From: JBFELU01 sp041572755
GTDB lineage: Bacteria > Actinomycetota > Acidimicrobiia > Spongiisociales > UBA11373
Reading direction: 5' to 3'
DNA: 64,000 bases
Assembly (NCBI GenBank): GCA_041572755.1
Contig: JBFFRY010000001.1
Coordinates: 62,001-126,000 of the forward strand
This document shows, in pieces, positions 7,446 through 16,349 of this stretch. The position numbers and the translations under genes are program-made. How positions within the stretch are numbered: position 1 is the stretch's first letter; the number at the start of each line of letters is the position of its first letter. The notes under the pieces were generated by a model. It was not told the DNA's origin, did not search any database, and worked only from the letters and a program-made list of their open reading frames with translations.

Positions 7446-9619
7446 CCCCGGTACACCCCGATGATGAGGTCATCACCGAGCTCGGTCCGGTCCTCGCCAC
7501 CTATCGCGGTCATCACGGGGATGCCTCGGTCGAGTTGATCCGGCGCGCATACAAAGTGGCCGCCGACCGCCATACCGGCCAGGTTCGCAAGAGCGGTGAT
7601 CCCTACATCACCCACCCCCTGGCGGTGGCTCACATCCTCGCCGGCTACGGCCTCGACGGCGCAACCGTCGCCGCGGCCCTGCTCCATGACACCGTCGAGG
7701 ACACCGACCTCACCTTGGAGGACGTGAAGAAGGAGTTCGGCGAGGAGGTGGCGGTACTCATCGATGGAGTCACCAAGCTGGACCGGGTCAAGTTCGGCAA
7801 TCGCGAGGAGGCCCAGGCGGCCACGATCCGCAAGATGGTGGTGGCCATGGCGAGAGACGTCCGGGTGCTGCTCATCAAGTTGGTCGATCGGCTCCACAAC
7901 GTTCGGACGCTGTATGCCCTGACACCGGAGAAGCAGGAGCGAATCGCTCGGGAGACGATCGAGGTCTACGCCCCGCTGGCGCACCGACTCGGGGTTCAGG
8001 AGATCAAACACGAGATGGAGGACGGCTGTTTTGCGATCCTCCATCCCCGCCGGTACGCCGAGATCGAGGAACTGGTCCAGGTCCGGGCCCCGGCCCGCGA
8101 TGCCTATCTGGAGAAGGTGATCGCCGAGGTCGAGGGTCTCCTCGCCGACCACGAGATCGAAGCTCTGGTCAGCGGCCGACCCAAGCACCCCTATTCGATC
8201 TACCGCAAGATGGTGGACGCCGGCCGTCCTTTCTCCGACATCCACGACCTGCTGGGCATCCGGATCATCACCGGGACCATCGCCGGCTGCTACGCGGCGC
8301 TGGGGGTGATCCACACCCGGTGGCCCCCGGTCCAGGGCCGCTTCAAGGACTTCATCGCGATGCCCAAGTTCAATCTGTATCAGAGCCTGCATACCACCGT
8401 GCTCGGACCCGACGGGAGGCCCCTGGAGGTGCAGATCAGGACCGCCGAGATGCACGAGCGGGCGGAGCGGGGCATCGCCGCCCACTGGCGGTACAAGGAG
8501 GGCGGCGGTCCGCCGGAGGTGGAAGGGGTTCGTGAGATCGTCGGGCTCCCCGAGGAGTACGACCGGCCCGAGGACTTTCTGGCCGGGCTCAAGCTCGACC
8601 TCTATCAGAACGAGGTGTTCGTGCTCACGCCGGCCGGCGACGTCAAGACCCTCCCCCGGGGGGCGACGCCCGTGGATTTCGCCTATTCGGTGCACACCGA
8701 GGTCGGCCACCGGTGTGTGGGCGCCAAGGTCAACGGCCGTTTGGTGCCGCTCGACACCGCACTCGAGTCGGGGGACATCATCGAGGTCTTGACCTCGAGG
8801 GCGGAATCGGCGGGTCCGAGTCGCGATTGGCTGGGCTTTGTGCGGACCTCGCGGGCTTCCTCGAAGATCCGCCAGTGGTTCAGCCGGGAACGCCGCGAGA
8901 ACGCACTCACCGAGGGCCGGGATCAGGTGGCCAAGCTGCTGCGCCGGGAGGGTCTGGGCTTGACGGCGTCCAAGCGCGACGAGGCGCTCACCGAGGTCGC
9001 CGAATCCTTTGGGTACCAGGACGCGGACTCGCTCTACGTGGCGGTCGGTGCCGGCAACGTGCAGCCGCAGACCGTGGTGGGGCGCCTGGTTCGGATCGTT
9101 CGTCCTCGGGAGATCGGCGAGGAGGACGAAGACCTCCTGGCCCCGCCCCGGGTGCGTGCCGCCGCACCGTCTCGCGGCGTTGTGGTGGAGGGTTTCGACG
9201 ACATCACCACCCGCATCGCCCGATGCTGTGCGCCGGTGCCGGGCGATCCGATCGTCGGCTTCGTGACGCTGGGTCACGGGGTGTCGATCCACCGCGCCGA
9301 CTGCACGAATGTGGGCGCCCTCGCGGAGCGCCGGGAGAGGATGATCGATGTGTCCTGGGGGACCGATCGACAGGCTGTCTTCGCTACCTGGCTGCAGTTG
9401 GAAGCTCTGGATCGCCCCCGGCTGCTCCGAGACATCACCGACGTGCTCGGCGACCTGGGGATCAACATCGTGGCGTCGTCGTCGGCGACCGGTCGGGATC
9501 GCATTGCCATTCTTCGTTTCGAGATCGAGCTCTCCGATACCGATCAGTTGGAGCGGGCGATCGCGGAGGTGCAGGCCGTGGAGGGCGTCTACGACGCCTA
9601 TCGCCTCGCCGCTCCCTGA
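7442..9619 (+). CDS. rsh: Bifunctional (p)ppGpp synthetase/hydrolase, RelA/SpoT (Rsh) family
   Basis: Rsh makes and degrades (p)ppGpp in the stringent response. The 725-aa protein has the full long-RSH layout: an HD hydrolase domain with LLHDTVEDTD (about 80-88), a synthetase domain with GRPKHPYSIYRKM and HTTVLGPDGRPLEVQIRT (about 245-345), a TGS domain with VFVLTPAGDVKTLPRGATPVDFAY split over residues 395-420, a middle zinc-finger-like region with RCCAPVPGD (about 597-605) and a C-terminal ACT domain. Both active sites look intact, so it is probably bifunctional and is named rel in many actinobacteria. It is coupled to the leader ORF and is the last gene before the pilin cassettes. Confidence 0.95.
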   Translation: MTPVHPDDEVITELGPVLATYRGHHGDASVELIRRAYKVAADRHTGQVRKSGDPYITHPLAVAHILAGYGLDGATVAAALLHDTVEDTDLTLEDVKKEFGEEVAVLIDGVTKLDRVKFGNREEAQAATIRKMVVAMARDVRVLLIKLVDRLHNVRTLYALTPEKQERIARETIEVYAPLAHRLGVQEIKHEMEDGCFAILHPRRYAEIEELVQVRAPARDAYLEKVIAEVEGLLADHEIEALVSGRPKHPYSIYRKMVDAGRPFSDIHDLLGIRIITGTIAGCYAALGVIHTRWPPVQGRFKDFIAMPKFNLYQSLHTTVLGPDGRPLEVQIRTAEMHERAERGIAAHWRYKEGGGPPEVEGVREIVGLPEEYDRPEDFLAGLKLDLYQNEVFVLTPAGDVKTLPRGATPVDFAYSVHTEVGHRCVGAKVNGRLVPLDTALESGDIIEVLTSRAESAGPSRDWLGFVRTSRASSKIRQWFSRERRENALTEGRDQVAKLLRREGLGLTASKRDEALTEVAESFGYQDADSLYVAVGAGNVQPQTVVGRLVRIVRPREIGEEDEDLLAPPRVRAAAPSRGVVVEGFDDITTRIARCCAPVPGDPIVGFVTLGHGVSIHRADCTNVGALAERRERMIDVSWGTDRQAVFATWLQLEALDRPRLLRDITDVLGDLGINIVASSSATGRDRIAILRFEIELSDTDQLERAIAEVQAVEGVYDAYRLAAP

Positions 9620-9643
9620 CCCCCGATCACCACAAAGGGTGGC

Positions 9644-9671
9644 TCAAGGGGCTACAAATAGTGGTCGATAC
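9644..9671 (+). promoter_or_regulatory. Sigma-28/WhiG-like promoter of minor-pilin cassette A
   Basis: TCAA (9644-9647, within GGCTCAA), 16 bases, then GTCGATAC (9664-9671). The spacing and the -10 resemble TAAA-N15/16-GCCGATAA of sigma-28/WhiG promoters. The expected start near 9678 leaves about 20 bases before the GTG, with a G-rich SD sequence. The 13-mer AATAGTGGTCGAT (9657-9669) recurs at 13018-13030 before cassette B. The right half also forms GTGGT-cgat-ACCAC. Confidence 0.6.
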
Positions 9672-9697
9672 CACTGGGGTCCACCCCAAGGGGGCCC

Positions 9698-11020
9698 GTG
9701 TCCGATGCTGCAACCCGCCGGTCGGGTGAAGAGGGTTTCACGATCGTCGAGCTGAGCGTGGCGATGGTGATCGCCGTGATCGTGATGGTGGCAGCGAGCA
9801 GTACGCTGCAGAGTGCCCTGAGCGGCTCGCGAGGCAACCGGTTCCGCCAGGAAGCGACCGCCGTCGCCATGGCGACGTTCGAACACGCCCGCAGTCTCGA
9901 GTGGGAGCAGCTGGCCATGGCGGGGGTCGATCCGCAAGACCCGTGGATCACCAACGGGATGCTGCCCGCATCCGCCAGTGGCCTCGATCAGGATGAACCG
10001 ATCCTCGAGTGCCCGACGGGTGTCCTGGCTCCCATCACCACCGAGACGGTGGGACAGATTCCCTTCACGACGCGGACCTACGTGACTGACGTGAGCGAGA
10101 CGCTGCGCCGGGTCTACGTGCTGGTCGATTGGGAAATCGAGGGCAACACCTTCCGGTACCGATCCGATTCCCTGATCTCGGTCATCTCGGCGCGAGGCGC
10201 CCGCGTGGCCGAGCAGCCGTTGTTCCCCGAGGCGGCGATCCTGGCGACCGGCAGCGTGTCGCTGTCCCCCGGCTCGACCGCCAGCAATCCCCCCACAGCT
10301 CACTCGGCCTCGATCTGGCTGAACACCAGCTTCTCAAACCTCGATGCGGTGGTCGATGGGGACATCGTGGCCGGCGGGACGGTGACCGTGAATCCACTCA
10401 ACATTTCCGGCGAGATAGAACAGAACGCCGGGTCACCGGTGCACGTGCCCGATGACGCGACCCTGGATGCCTGGCAGGCGGGCTTGGTGGCCGAGGCCCA
10501 GGCCGGCGTCTCGCTGATCGGGAATCAGACATTTGCGAACACGACCGTCGCCGCCCCGGTGTACGTCAACGGCAGCGTGACGTTTGCCGGGGAGGTGACG
10601 GTCACAGGCTCCGGTCCTCTCTACGCGACCGGGCCGATCGTGCTCGACTCGGGAGCTTCGGTGAGTTCGGCGGCGGCCTTTCTGGTCGCCGAGGGAGTGG
10701 TGGACTTCAGGCCGGGAAGTCAATTCCGCGTGGGGGAATCGGGCGCGGCGGGAGTGGTCTCATTCAGCCCGTCCGCCACCGCCATCAATCTGGTGGGAGG
10801 GGCCCCGGCCACCGTGCAAGGGGTGGCCTTTGCTCCCAACGGGGGGGTCCGCCTCACCGGCATCCTGCCATGGCACGGTGCCCTGGTCGCCATGGGGGAC
10901 GGCAGCGGCGACGTCGACATGGGGGGCGGCGCTTGGGTCGAATACCCGGCCAACCTCGTCCCGACCACCACGTTGTTCAACGGGCTTCGCCCCGTCGTTT
11001 CGGTGAGCCCATGCGCTTGA
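9698..11020 (+). CDS. PilV-like minor pilin fused to a bactofilin-like beta module (cassette A)
   Basis: This 440-aa protein has a type III prepilin leader: the leader ends in Gly13, followed by FTIVE with Glu at +5 and a 20-residue hydrophobic helix. A PilV-like globular part (about 40-165) follows. Residues about 175-430 are a repetitive beta-rich module (AAILATGSV, VVDGDIVAGG, DATLDAWQAG, VAFAPNGGVRLTG) found twice more in the 13040-15196 protein. It is probably exported, cut by the prepilin peptidase and placed at or near the pilus tip. The GTG start is preceded by AAGGGGG. The gene overlaps the next by 10 bases. The pilin call is firm, but the tip position and adhesive role are inference. 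Confidence 0.8.
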   Translation: MSDAATRRSGEEGFTIVELSVAMVIAVIVMVAASSTLQSALSGSRGNRFRQEATAVAMATFEHARSLEWEQLAMAGVDPQDPWITNGMLPASASGLDQDEPILECPTGVLAPITTETVGQIPFTTRTYVTDVSETLRRVYVLVDWEIEGNTFRYRSDSLISVISARGARVAEQPLFPEAAILATGSVSLSPGSTASNPPTAHSASIWLNTSFSNLDAVVDGDIVAGGTVTVNPLNISGEIEQNAGSPVHVPDDATLDAWQAGLVAEAQAGVSLIGNQTFANTTVAAPVYVNGSVTFAGEVTVTGSGPLYATGPIVLDSGASVSSAAAFLVAEGVVDFRPGSQFRVGESGAAGVVSFSPSATAINLVGGAPATVQGVAFAPNGGVRLTGILPWHGALVAMGDGSGDVDMGGGAWVEYPANLVPTTTLFNGLRPVVSVSPCA

Positions 11021-11556
11021 TGGGGATGTTCCGGCGGTCGAAGCCGCGTCCCGGGTTCGAGGCCGGGGCGACGGTGGTGGAGTTGGCCATCGCCATGATC
11101 GGGCTGGGGATCATCTCGATGACGATGATGTCCTTCTTCGTGGGTGCCACCTCCGTCGAGGACCTCCACAAGGCCGACGACCTGGCCCTCGAGCAGATCC
11201 GAGATGCCCGGGCGCGGCTGAGCCGGGACGTGCGAGAGGCGCGCCGCTTCACCTCGATCGGTCAGTACGGGTTCACGGTGTGGATCGACCAGCAGTGGGA
11301 CAACGTGATCGACGTGGGCGAACTGGTGACCTGGGGGATCAACACCGATGGGGCTCTGTTCCGCTCCACCGACGGCACCGACCGGATCGAGGCCCGGGGG
11401 CTGCTGCTCGATCAGTCGAGATTCACCTACGACAGCGTCCTCGCCGACCACGCCACCATGATCGAGGTTCATCTCGTGGTCGGGGTGGACGATGCCGCCG
11501 AAGTGGGGGGGACCCGTTCCCTCGACACCGAGGTGTCCCTGAGGAACGTGCCATGA
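11011..11556 (+). CDS. PilW-like minor pilin (cassette A)
   Basis: This is a 181-aa prepilin-like protein. After a short basic leader, the sequence EAGATVVELAIAM gives a Gly | Ala-Thr-Val-Val-Glu cleavage motif and a membrane helix (about 25-48). The globular part carries TVWIDQQWDN, LVTWGIN and DGALFRSTDG, closely matched by the 15722-16270 product (VTIWIDSV, ITWKIT, EGTLVRTTDG), so the two are paralogues. It starts inside the end of the upstream gene and overlaps the next by ATGA. It is expected to join the minor-pilin complex that primes pilus assembly. Confidence 0.75.
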   Translation: MRLMGMFRRSKPRPGFEAGATVVELAIAMIGLGIISMTMMSFFVGATSVEDLHKADDLALEQIRDARARLSRDVREARRFTSIGQYGFTVWIDQQWDNVIDVGELVTWGINTDGALFRSTDGTDRIEARGLLLDQSRFTYDSVLADHATMIEVHLVVGVDDAAEVGGTRSLDTEVSLRNVP

Positions 11557-12929
11557 GATTGCGAAACCAGTTGCGCGGTGACCAGGGGCTGGCGGTGGCG
11601 GCCGTGCTCATCCTCGGTCTGGCGATCGTGATGCTGTCGTCCGTGGTGGTGGTGCGCTCACTGCGCCAGTCGAACACCGCGCTCTCCGACGCCGGGTGGG
11701 AGCAAGCCCTCCAGGTGGCCGAGTCGGGGCTCGACGAGGGCTTGGTGGCAATTGCCGAGGACGAGGATTTCACCACCGGTGAGGTGTTCCCCTCCTCGTT
11801 CTCAGGGAACGAGGAGGCTCGGGCCTGGATGGTGGCCGCGGCAGATGCTCGCAGCCCTGCCGACGTGCGCCCGACACCCCTGGGGGAGTACGTGATCGTG
11901 CGGCCGAGCAACACCGTGATGGTGTTCGCCGTCGGCTACGTCCCCACCCGCGTCGCCGAGACGCGCCGAGTTCGGGTGGTGGGAGCCCGCATCGGCGACG
12001 CCACCGTGAACGGGAGCTGGCTGGCCCGCTATGCCCTTCTCACCGGGGACCGTCTCGAGATGGGCGGGAACCCCACCATCGTCAGCGGAGCCACCGTCGG
12101 AGTGCACGCCAACGGGTTCCTCGACGTGCGGGGCAGCGTGTTCGTCGACGGATGCCTCAGCGCATCCGACGGTGCCAACGTGACCGGCTCCCTGGCCCAG
12201 GATCCCGGATGCGGTGCTCCCGGGATCCAGGTACCGGTCGAAGTCCCGGTGGTGGACGTGCGCTCCTTCTGGCCCCGCAGCGAGTACGACCTGTGTCCCG
12301 GGGGGCGGGTCAAGGCGGGACCCTCCCATCCCACCCACGGGCACACCGTCGGCAATGCCCCATGCACCGGGTCGACCCTGGAGGTCGATGCGGGCACCAC
12401 GCCGTATCGCGGTTGGATCTGGGATGGGTACGACGCCAAGCTGGCCGCCGATTGGCGCCACATGAGCCAGGCCACCTACGACGGGGTCTACTACGTCCAC
12501 CAGGGATCGGCAGACATCGCTTCGAGCCCGGGGTCGCCGGCCGACCGCTGGGAGGTGACCATCCTCACGGAGGGGATCGGGGCTTGTCCAGAGATCATCG
12601 GCGGTGATGTCGAGATCAGCGGCAGCCCATCCATGGCACCCGATCCCGACGCCCAGAACCTGTTGATCGCCGCCGGCCGAGACTTCACCATCGCGGGCGC
12701 TCCCAGCCTGACCGGGCTGATCGCGGTCCATGAGCAGATCGTCAACAGCGGAGACCCCGAGGGGGTGGAGAGCGCCTGGCTCGCCGAAGGCGCCTGCGAT
12801 TCCTCCAACGATTGGGTCGATGTCACCGACATCTCGGGGAACGCCACCATCAGCAACAGCGGACCGATCGCATCGCCTTTCGCCGGCTCCAACACGGTTC
12901 CCGTGGTGATGGCCTGGGGAGAGTTGTAG
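11553..12929 (+). CDS. PilX-like pilus assembly protein with beta-rich C-terminus (cassette A)
   Basis: The 458-aa product starts with a basic leader and the helix GLAVAAVLILGLAIVMLSS, then ALQVAESGLDEGL, the pattern of the PilX N-terminal family, which lacks the Glu+5 of other pilins (as GspK/PilX do). The rest (about 140-458) is rich in Gly, Asn and Val with short beta repeats (GNPTIVSGATVGVHANG, VFVDGCLSA, NATISNSGP). It contains several cysteines that could form disulfides outside the cell. Together with the two upstream genes it makes a V-W-X minor-pilin set. No enzymatic motif is visible. Confidence 0.72.
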   Translation: MRLRNQLRGDQGLAVAAVLILGLAIVMLSSVVVVRSLRQSNTALSDAGWEQALQVAESGLDEGLVAIAEDEDFTTGEVFPSSFSGNEEARAWMVAAADARSPADVRPTPLGEYVIVRPSNTVMVFAVGYVPTRVAETRRVRVVGARIGDATVNGSWLARYALLTGDRLEMGGNPTIVSGATVGVHANGFLDVRGSVFVDGCLSASDGANVTGSLAQDPGCGAPGIQVPVEVPVVDVRSFWPRSEYDLCPGGRVKAGPSHPTHGHTVGNAPCTGSTLEVDAGTTPYRGWIWDGYDAKLAADWRHMSQATYDGVYYVHQGSADIASSPGSPADRWEVTILTEGIGACPEIIGGDVEISGSPSMAPDPDAQNLLIAAGRDFTIAGAPSLTGLIAVHEQIVNSGDPEGVESAWLAEGACDSSNDWVDVTDISGNATISNSGPIASPFAGSNTVPVVMAWGEL

Positions 12930-13004
12930 GCGGATTCCGACGCACTGGGGGGGCAATCGGCTCCGGAGGGTCGGCAGAGGGGCCGCTCAACCACCCAGAA
13001 TCGC

Positions 13005-13032
13005 TTAATCAAACACTAATAGTGGTCGATGG
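13005..13032 (+). promoter_or_regulatory. Sigma-28/WhiG-like promoter of minor-pilin cassette B
   Basis: TTAA (13005-13008), 16 bases, then GTCGATGG (13025-13032), sharing AATAGTGGTCGAT with the cassette A promoter. Initiation 7-8 bases after the -10 falls on ATG 13040, so the message would be leaderless, which fits the lack of an SD sequence there. Confidence 0.5.
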
Positions 13033-13039
13033 ATCATCG

Positions 13040-15196
13040 ATGTCGAAACGACCGTTGCAAGGAACGAGGTTGCCACGCCGCCCCGATCAATCGCGGATTC
13101 GCGCCGAGGAGGGGATCGCGATGATCTCGGTGGCACTGTTCGGGATCGCCCTGATCGCCATCATGACCGTGCTGACGCAGAGGGTCGCCGGCACGCTGTC
13201 GGCGGCCTCGAACGACCGCGAGTACGAGGACGCCATGTACGCGGCCGAAGCCGGCCTCGACGTCGGTCTCAGCCAACTCGCAGTCGACCCCGCCTTCTCG
13301 ACCATCACCACGGGTATCGACCTCTCCAGCAGGGAGGCCGTGATCCTCGCCGCCGAACAGCTCGCTGCCGACCCCGAGCAGGTCGTGTCCACGCCGAGCG
13401 GCGATTACGTCATCGTCAAGCGATCCGACAGTGACACGGTGTACGCGGTCGGGGCCGCGCCCTCCTGGACCGACGGGAACCGGCGGGTTCGAGTGGTCGA
13501 AGGGACCGTCGAACCCCTCGAATCCGAGGTCTGCTGGCCGGAAGGGGCGCTGATCGCCAACGGTCTCCTCGAATGGGGCGGGGGAGCCGTCATGACGGTG
13601 CCCTCCTCGGCACACGCCGCCCACGCCATCGGGAACGGCAGCTTCAAAGGGTCCTCGGGGATCTTCATCGACGGTGACATCCGAGTGGCCGGGGAGATAT
13701 TCAACACTGCGCAGTCGAACCTCTACGGAACGATGGAAACTGGGGCCAACCCCCTCAACTTCCCCTCCGGCGCCGCCCTGGCGACGTGGCAGAGCGAACT
13801 GGAGATGGAAGCGCTGATGGGTGGGGGAACCATCGGGACGATCGATCTCTCCGGGCCCATGACGATCGATGCACCCGTTCGCATCGACGGCGACATCTTC
13901 CTGCGCAGTGGCGGCCACCTGACCATCAACGGTCCCGGCGTGGTCTACGTGACCGGCATGGTGGAACTCGGCGGTGACTCGGTGCTGGAGAACGGATCGC
14001 TCCTGGCCGTCGCCGGCCAGTTCAAACAGGGGGGAGGAACCTCCTACCTCCTCACCGGATCCGTGGCCGATTCGGGTTTGGTCAGCTTCCTCGGCGGTAC
14101 CACCGACGCCATCATCTTCGAAGGTGCGGCGACCGGCATGCAGGGAGTCATCTACGCAGCGCGCGGGGGCGTGAAGCTGACCGGCCCGGCGGCATTGCAG
14201 GGCGCCGCCATCGCCGGCGGCGGTCCCCCCTACGGGCAGCTCAAGGCGGGCGGTGCGACCACCGTCACCTATCCGGCCGGCCTGCTGCCCGCCAGTGCCT
14301 GGTTGCCTGAGGTGACCGGTGGCCCCGGGGGTGGGTGCGGGCCGGGATCCAACCTGTGGTTCCCCGATGCGGCGATCATCGCCAACGGTCAGGTCGTCAT
14401 GAGCGGCGGTGCGATCACGTCGTCGAATCCCAACGGATCCGGGGTCGCCCACGTGATGACGAACAGCACCTTCAAGGATGCCACCGCCTGGATCGACGGT
14501 GACCTCTTGGCGGGCAGCACGGCAACGGTCGACCCGACCAAGGTCGGCGGCACCGTGACGCAGGACATGGGCGTCGTATGGCAGTTCCCGCCGCAAACGG
14601 AAGTGGATGCATGGCAGGCCAGCCTCGTCGAACTCGCCCAGCAAGGGCCGACGGTGGGCTCGGTGAAAGTCGACTCCTCCGGTTCCCTGAGCGCCCCCCT
14701 CTTCATCGAAGGGGACCTCACGATCTCCGGCGTCACCCTGACACTCGACGGACCCGGCGTCATCTACGTGACCGGGAAGGTGGTGGCCTCCGGGGGAAGC
14801 CGAGTCATCAACAATGGTGTGGTGCTCGCTTCGGGTCTCCAGATGGTCTTCTCGGGTGGGAGCACCTACGAAGTCAGCAGCGATCCGATGGGTGCCGGCA
14901 TCGTCAGCTTTGCCCAGGGCGTCGACAAGGCGCTCGAGCTGTCGGGTGGCTCGAGCGGTGTGGCTCACGGCATCGCCTACGCCCCCAACGGGGGCGTCAA
15001 GCTGACCGGCTCGTCGGCCTGGCTCGGGGCTTTGATTGGGGGCGGCTCGGGCGGCAAGGGGAAGGTCGAACTGTCCGGCGGATCGAGCGTCGTCTTCCCC
15101 ACGGGCTTGGTGTCATCCACCCAATTCCTTCCCGGCCATGAGGACCCGGAGCCGGTTCATGTGACGCTCAACCTGGTGAGGCGCCGTGAGCTGTGA
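13040..15196 (+). CDS. PilX-like protein with two tandem bactofilin-like beta modules (cassette B)
   Basis: The 718-aa product has a basic leader, one membrane helix (about 31-55, IAMISVALFGIALIAIMTVL) and a PilX-type segment with AMYAAEAGLDVGLSQLA. Two tandem copies of a roughly 260-residue beta-rich module follow, at about 165-430 and 438-700. They share the landmarks ALIANG/AIIANG, IDGD, GPGVVYVTG/GPGVIYVTG, GLVSF/GIVSF and GGVKLTG, and match the C-terminal module of the 9698-11020 protein. The frame is open further upstream (GTG 13022), but ATG 13040 fits the leaderless promoter. A surface-exposed pilus-tip role is inferred. Confidence 0.72.
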   Translation: MSKRPLQGTRLPRRPDQSRIRAEEGIAMISVALFGIALIAIMTVLTQRVAGTLSAASNDREYEDAMYAAEAGLDVGLSQLAVDPAFSTITTGIDLSSREAVILAAEQLAADPEQVVSTPSGDYVIVKRSDSDTVYAVGAAPSWTDGNRRVRVVEGTVEPLESEVCWPEGALIANGLLEWGGGAVMTVPSSAHAAHAIGNGSFKGSSGIFIDGDIRVAGEIFNTAQSNLYGTMETGANPLNFPSGAALATWQSELEMEALMGGGTIGTIDLSGPMTIDAPVRIDGDIFLRSGGHLTINGPGVVYVTGMVELGGDSVLENGSLLAVAGQFKQGGGTSYLLTGSVADSGLVSFLGGTTDAIIFEGAATGMQGVIYAARGGVKLTGPAALQGAAIAGGGPPYGQLKAGGATTVTYPAGLLPASAWLPEVTGGPGGGCGPGSNLWFPDAAIIANGQVVMSGGAITSSNPNGSGVAHVMTNSTFKDATAWIDGDLLAGSTATVDPTKVGGTVTQDMGVVWQFPPQTEVDAWQASLVELAQQGPTVGSVKVDSSGSLSAPLFIEGDLTISGVTLTLDGPGVIYVTGKVVASGGSRVINNGVVLASGLQMVFSGGSTYEVSSDPMGAGIVSFAQGVDKALELSGGSSGVAHGIAYAPNGGVKLTGSSAWLGALIGGGSGGKGKVELSGGSSVVFPTGLVSSTQFLPGHEDPEPVHVTLNLVRRREL

Positions 15197-15725
15197 GCGA
15201 CGCTTCGACGGCACGGATGCCGCCCGGGGGTCCCGGGGCAAGGACGCCGGGATGGGTCTCGTCGAGACGGCGATCGCGCTGATGCTGGTCGCTTTGATCG
15301 TCCTCTCGGTGGGGGCGGCCATCGATTCGACCGGAAGCTCATTGCGACAAACCCGCTTGCAGGAACAGGCGACCCAACTGGCGCTCGAGGGGATCGAGTG
15401 GGCGCGTGGCGTCGACTGGAGTCAGTTGAGCCTCGACCCCGCCGCCGAGACCGACGATCCCAATATCGACGCCGTGCAGCGCACCCTGCTCGGCGCCTCC
15501 TTCGGTCTGGAGGCGGACGAGCCCCTGGTCGAGGGCGGCGAGAGCCCGCTCATACCCCCCGTCTATCAGGAGACACTCGATGGAACGCCCTTCACGATCC
15601 GTTCCTACGTCACCGAGGCGGGCTATCTCCTTCGCAGGGCCACGGTCGTCGTCTCCTGGGAATCCGAGGCCTCGTCCCACCGGCATGTGGCATCCACCAT
15701 CATCTCCGAGGTGAGTGCGGGGTGA
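15186..15725 (+). CDS. PilV-like minor pilin (cassette B)
   Basis: This 179-aa prepilin has the motif KDAGMGLVETAIALM, with Gly at -1 and Glu at +5, followed by a hydrophobic helix (about 24-45). The globular half (LEGIEWARGVDWSQL, PFTIRSYVTEAGYLLRRATVVVSWE) aligns by eye with the N-terminal half of the 9698-11020 protein (PFTTRTYVTDVSETLRRVYVLVDWE), so it is a paralogue lacking the beta module. The GTG start overlaps the end of the upstream gene by 11 bases, and the stop overlaps the next start (GTGA). Confidence 0.77.
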   Translation: MSCERRFDGTDAARGSRGKDAGMGLVETAIALMLVALIVLSVGAAIDSTGSSLRQTRLQEQATQLALEGIEWARGVDWSQLSLDPAAETDDPNIDAVQRTLLGASFGLEADEPLVEGGESPLIPPVYQETLDGTPFTIRSYVTEAGYLLRRATVVVSWESEASSHRHVASTIISEVSAG

Positions 15726-16270
15726 GCACCGTGGCCAGGCCTTCCGGGGAGCGCGGGACGAGTGTCATCGAACTGTCTGTGTCGATGTTCATCATCGGCG
15801 TCGTCGGGTTGATCATGGTCGCCTGGATGGCGGCGGCGGGAAGGACGACTCAGACGCAGGAAGACGTGACGTCGTCTCTCGACGCTCTCCGCGAGGCCAA
15901 GTCGCAGCTGGTCAGAGAGCTCCGCTTCGCCGACGAGTTGGCGGTCGACTCGACCCTCAGCAACGCACACGAGGTCACGATCTGGATCGACTCCGTTGAC
16001 GGCGGCGAAGTCGGGGTAGCCGACCTCGGGGAGTGGATCACCTGGAAGATCACAGCAGAAGGAACATTGGTGCGCACCACCGACGGTCCCGATGATGTTC
16101 CGGTCGAGGTCACCCGTGGCCTCGTCTTCGACGTCGACGGCGGACCGGAATCCAGCGTGTTCACCTATCCCGCCGTCGGGGTCGTGGGGATCCACTTCGT
16201 GGCTCAGACGGTCGACTCCAGGACATCACCCCAGACGATCGAGACCCAGGTACGGGTTCGGAACCAGTAG
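15722..16270 (+). CDS. PilW-like minor pilin (cassette B)
   Basis: This 182-aa prepilin has SGERGTSVIELSVSM (cleavage after Gly, Glu at +5) and a membrane helix (about 14-36). It is the paralogue of the 11011-11556 product. The GTG start lies in the GTGA overlap with the upstream pilin gene; a longer frame upstream is only a shadow. It is the last gene of the cassette, and the 79 bases that follow contain a GC-rich imperfect hairpin and then the promoter of the MBL-fold gene. Confidence 0.77.
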   Translation: MSTVARPSGERGTSVIELSVSMFIIGVVGLIMVAWMAAAGRTTQTQEDVTSSLDALREAKSQLVRELRFADELAVDSTLSNAHEVTIWIDSVDGGEVGVADLGEWITWKITAEGTLVRTTDGPDDVPVEVTRGLVFDVDGGPESSVFTYPAVGVVGIHFVAQTVDSRTSPQTIETQVRVRNQ

Positions 16271-16337
16271 TCGTCGCCGCCGACGGGGCGATTCCCGGTC
16301 GCCACCCGGCGTGAACCGCCGCTTCCGGGCGGCTATC

Positions 16338-16343
16338 TAACCT
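16338..16343 (+). promoter_or_regulatory. -10 element of a leaderless promoter for the MBL-fold gene
   Basis: TAACCT lies exactly 6 bases before GTG 16350, so the mRNA should start on the start codon. No SD sequence is present. Confidence 0.55.
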
Positions 16344-16349
16344 CTCCTT

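Noticed and set aside
7394..9292. 632-codon minus-strand open frame opposite rsh
   Set aside because: It is antisense to an intact Rsh with all domains; composition is typical of GC-driven shadow frames.
13034..14968. 644-codon open frame on the minus strand opposite the cassette B PilX-like gene
   Set aside because: It is antisense to a gene with clear pilin-type features and has a His/Arg/Gly-rich shadow composition with no motif. High GC makes long antisense frames common.
9600..16300. Prophage or integrative element carrying the beta-module genes
   Set aside because: There are no integrase, attachment repeats or phage structural motifs; pilin signals and the pilus-type promoters tie the genes to the T4P system.
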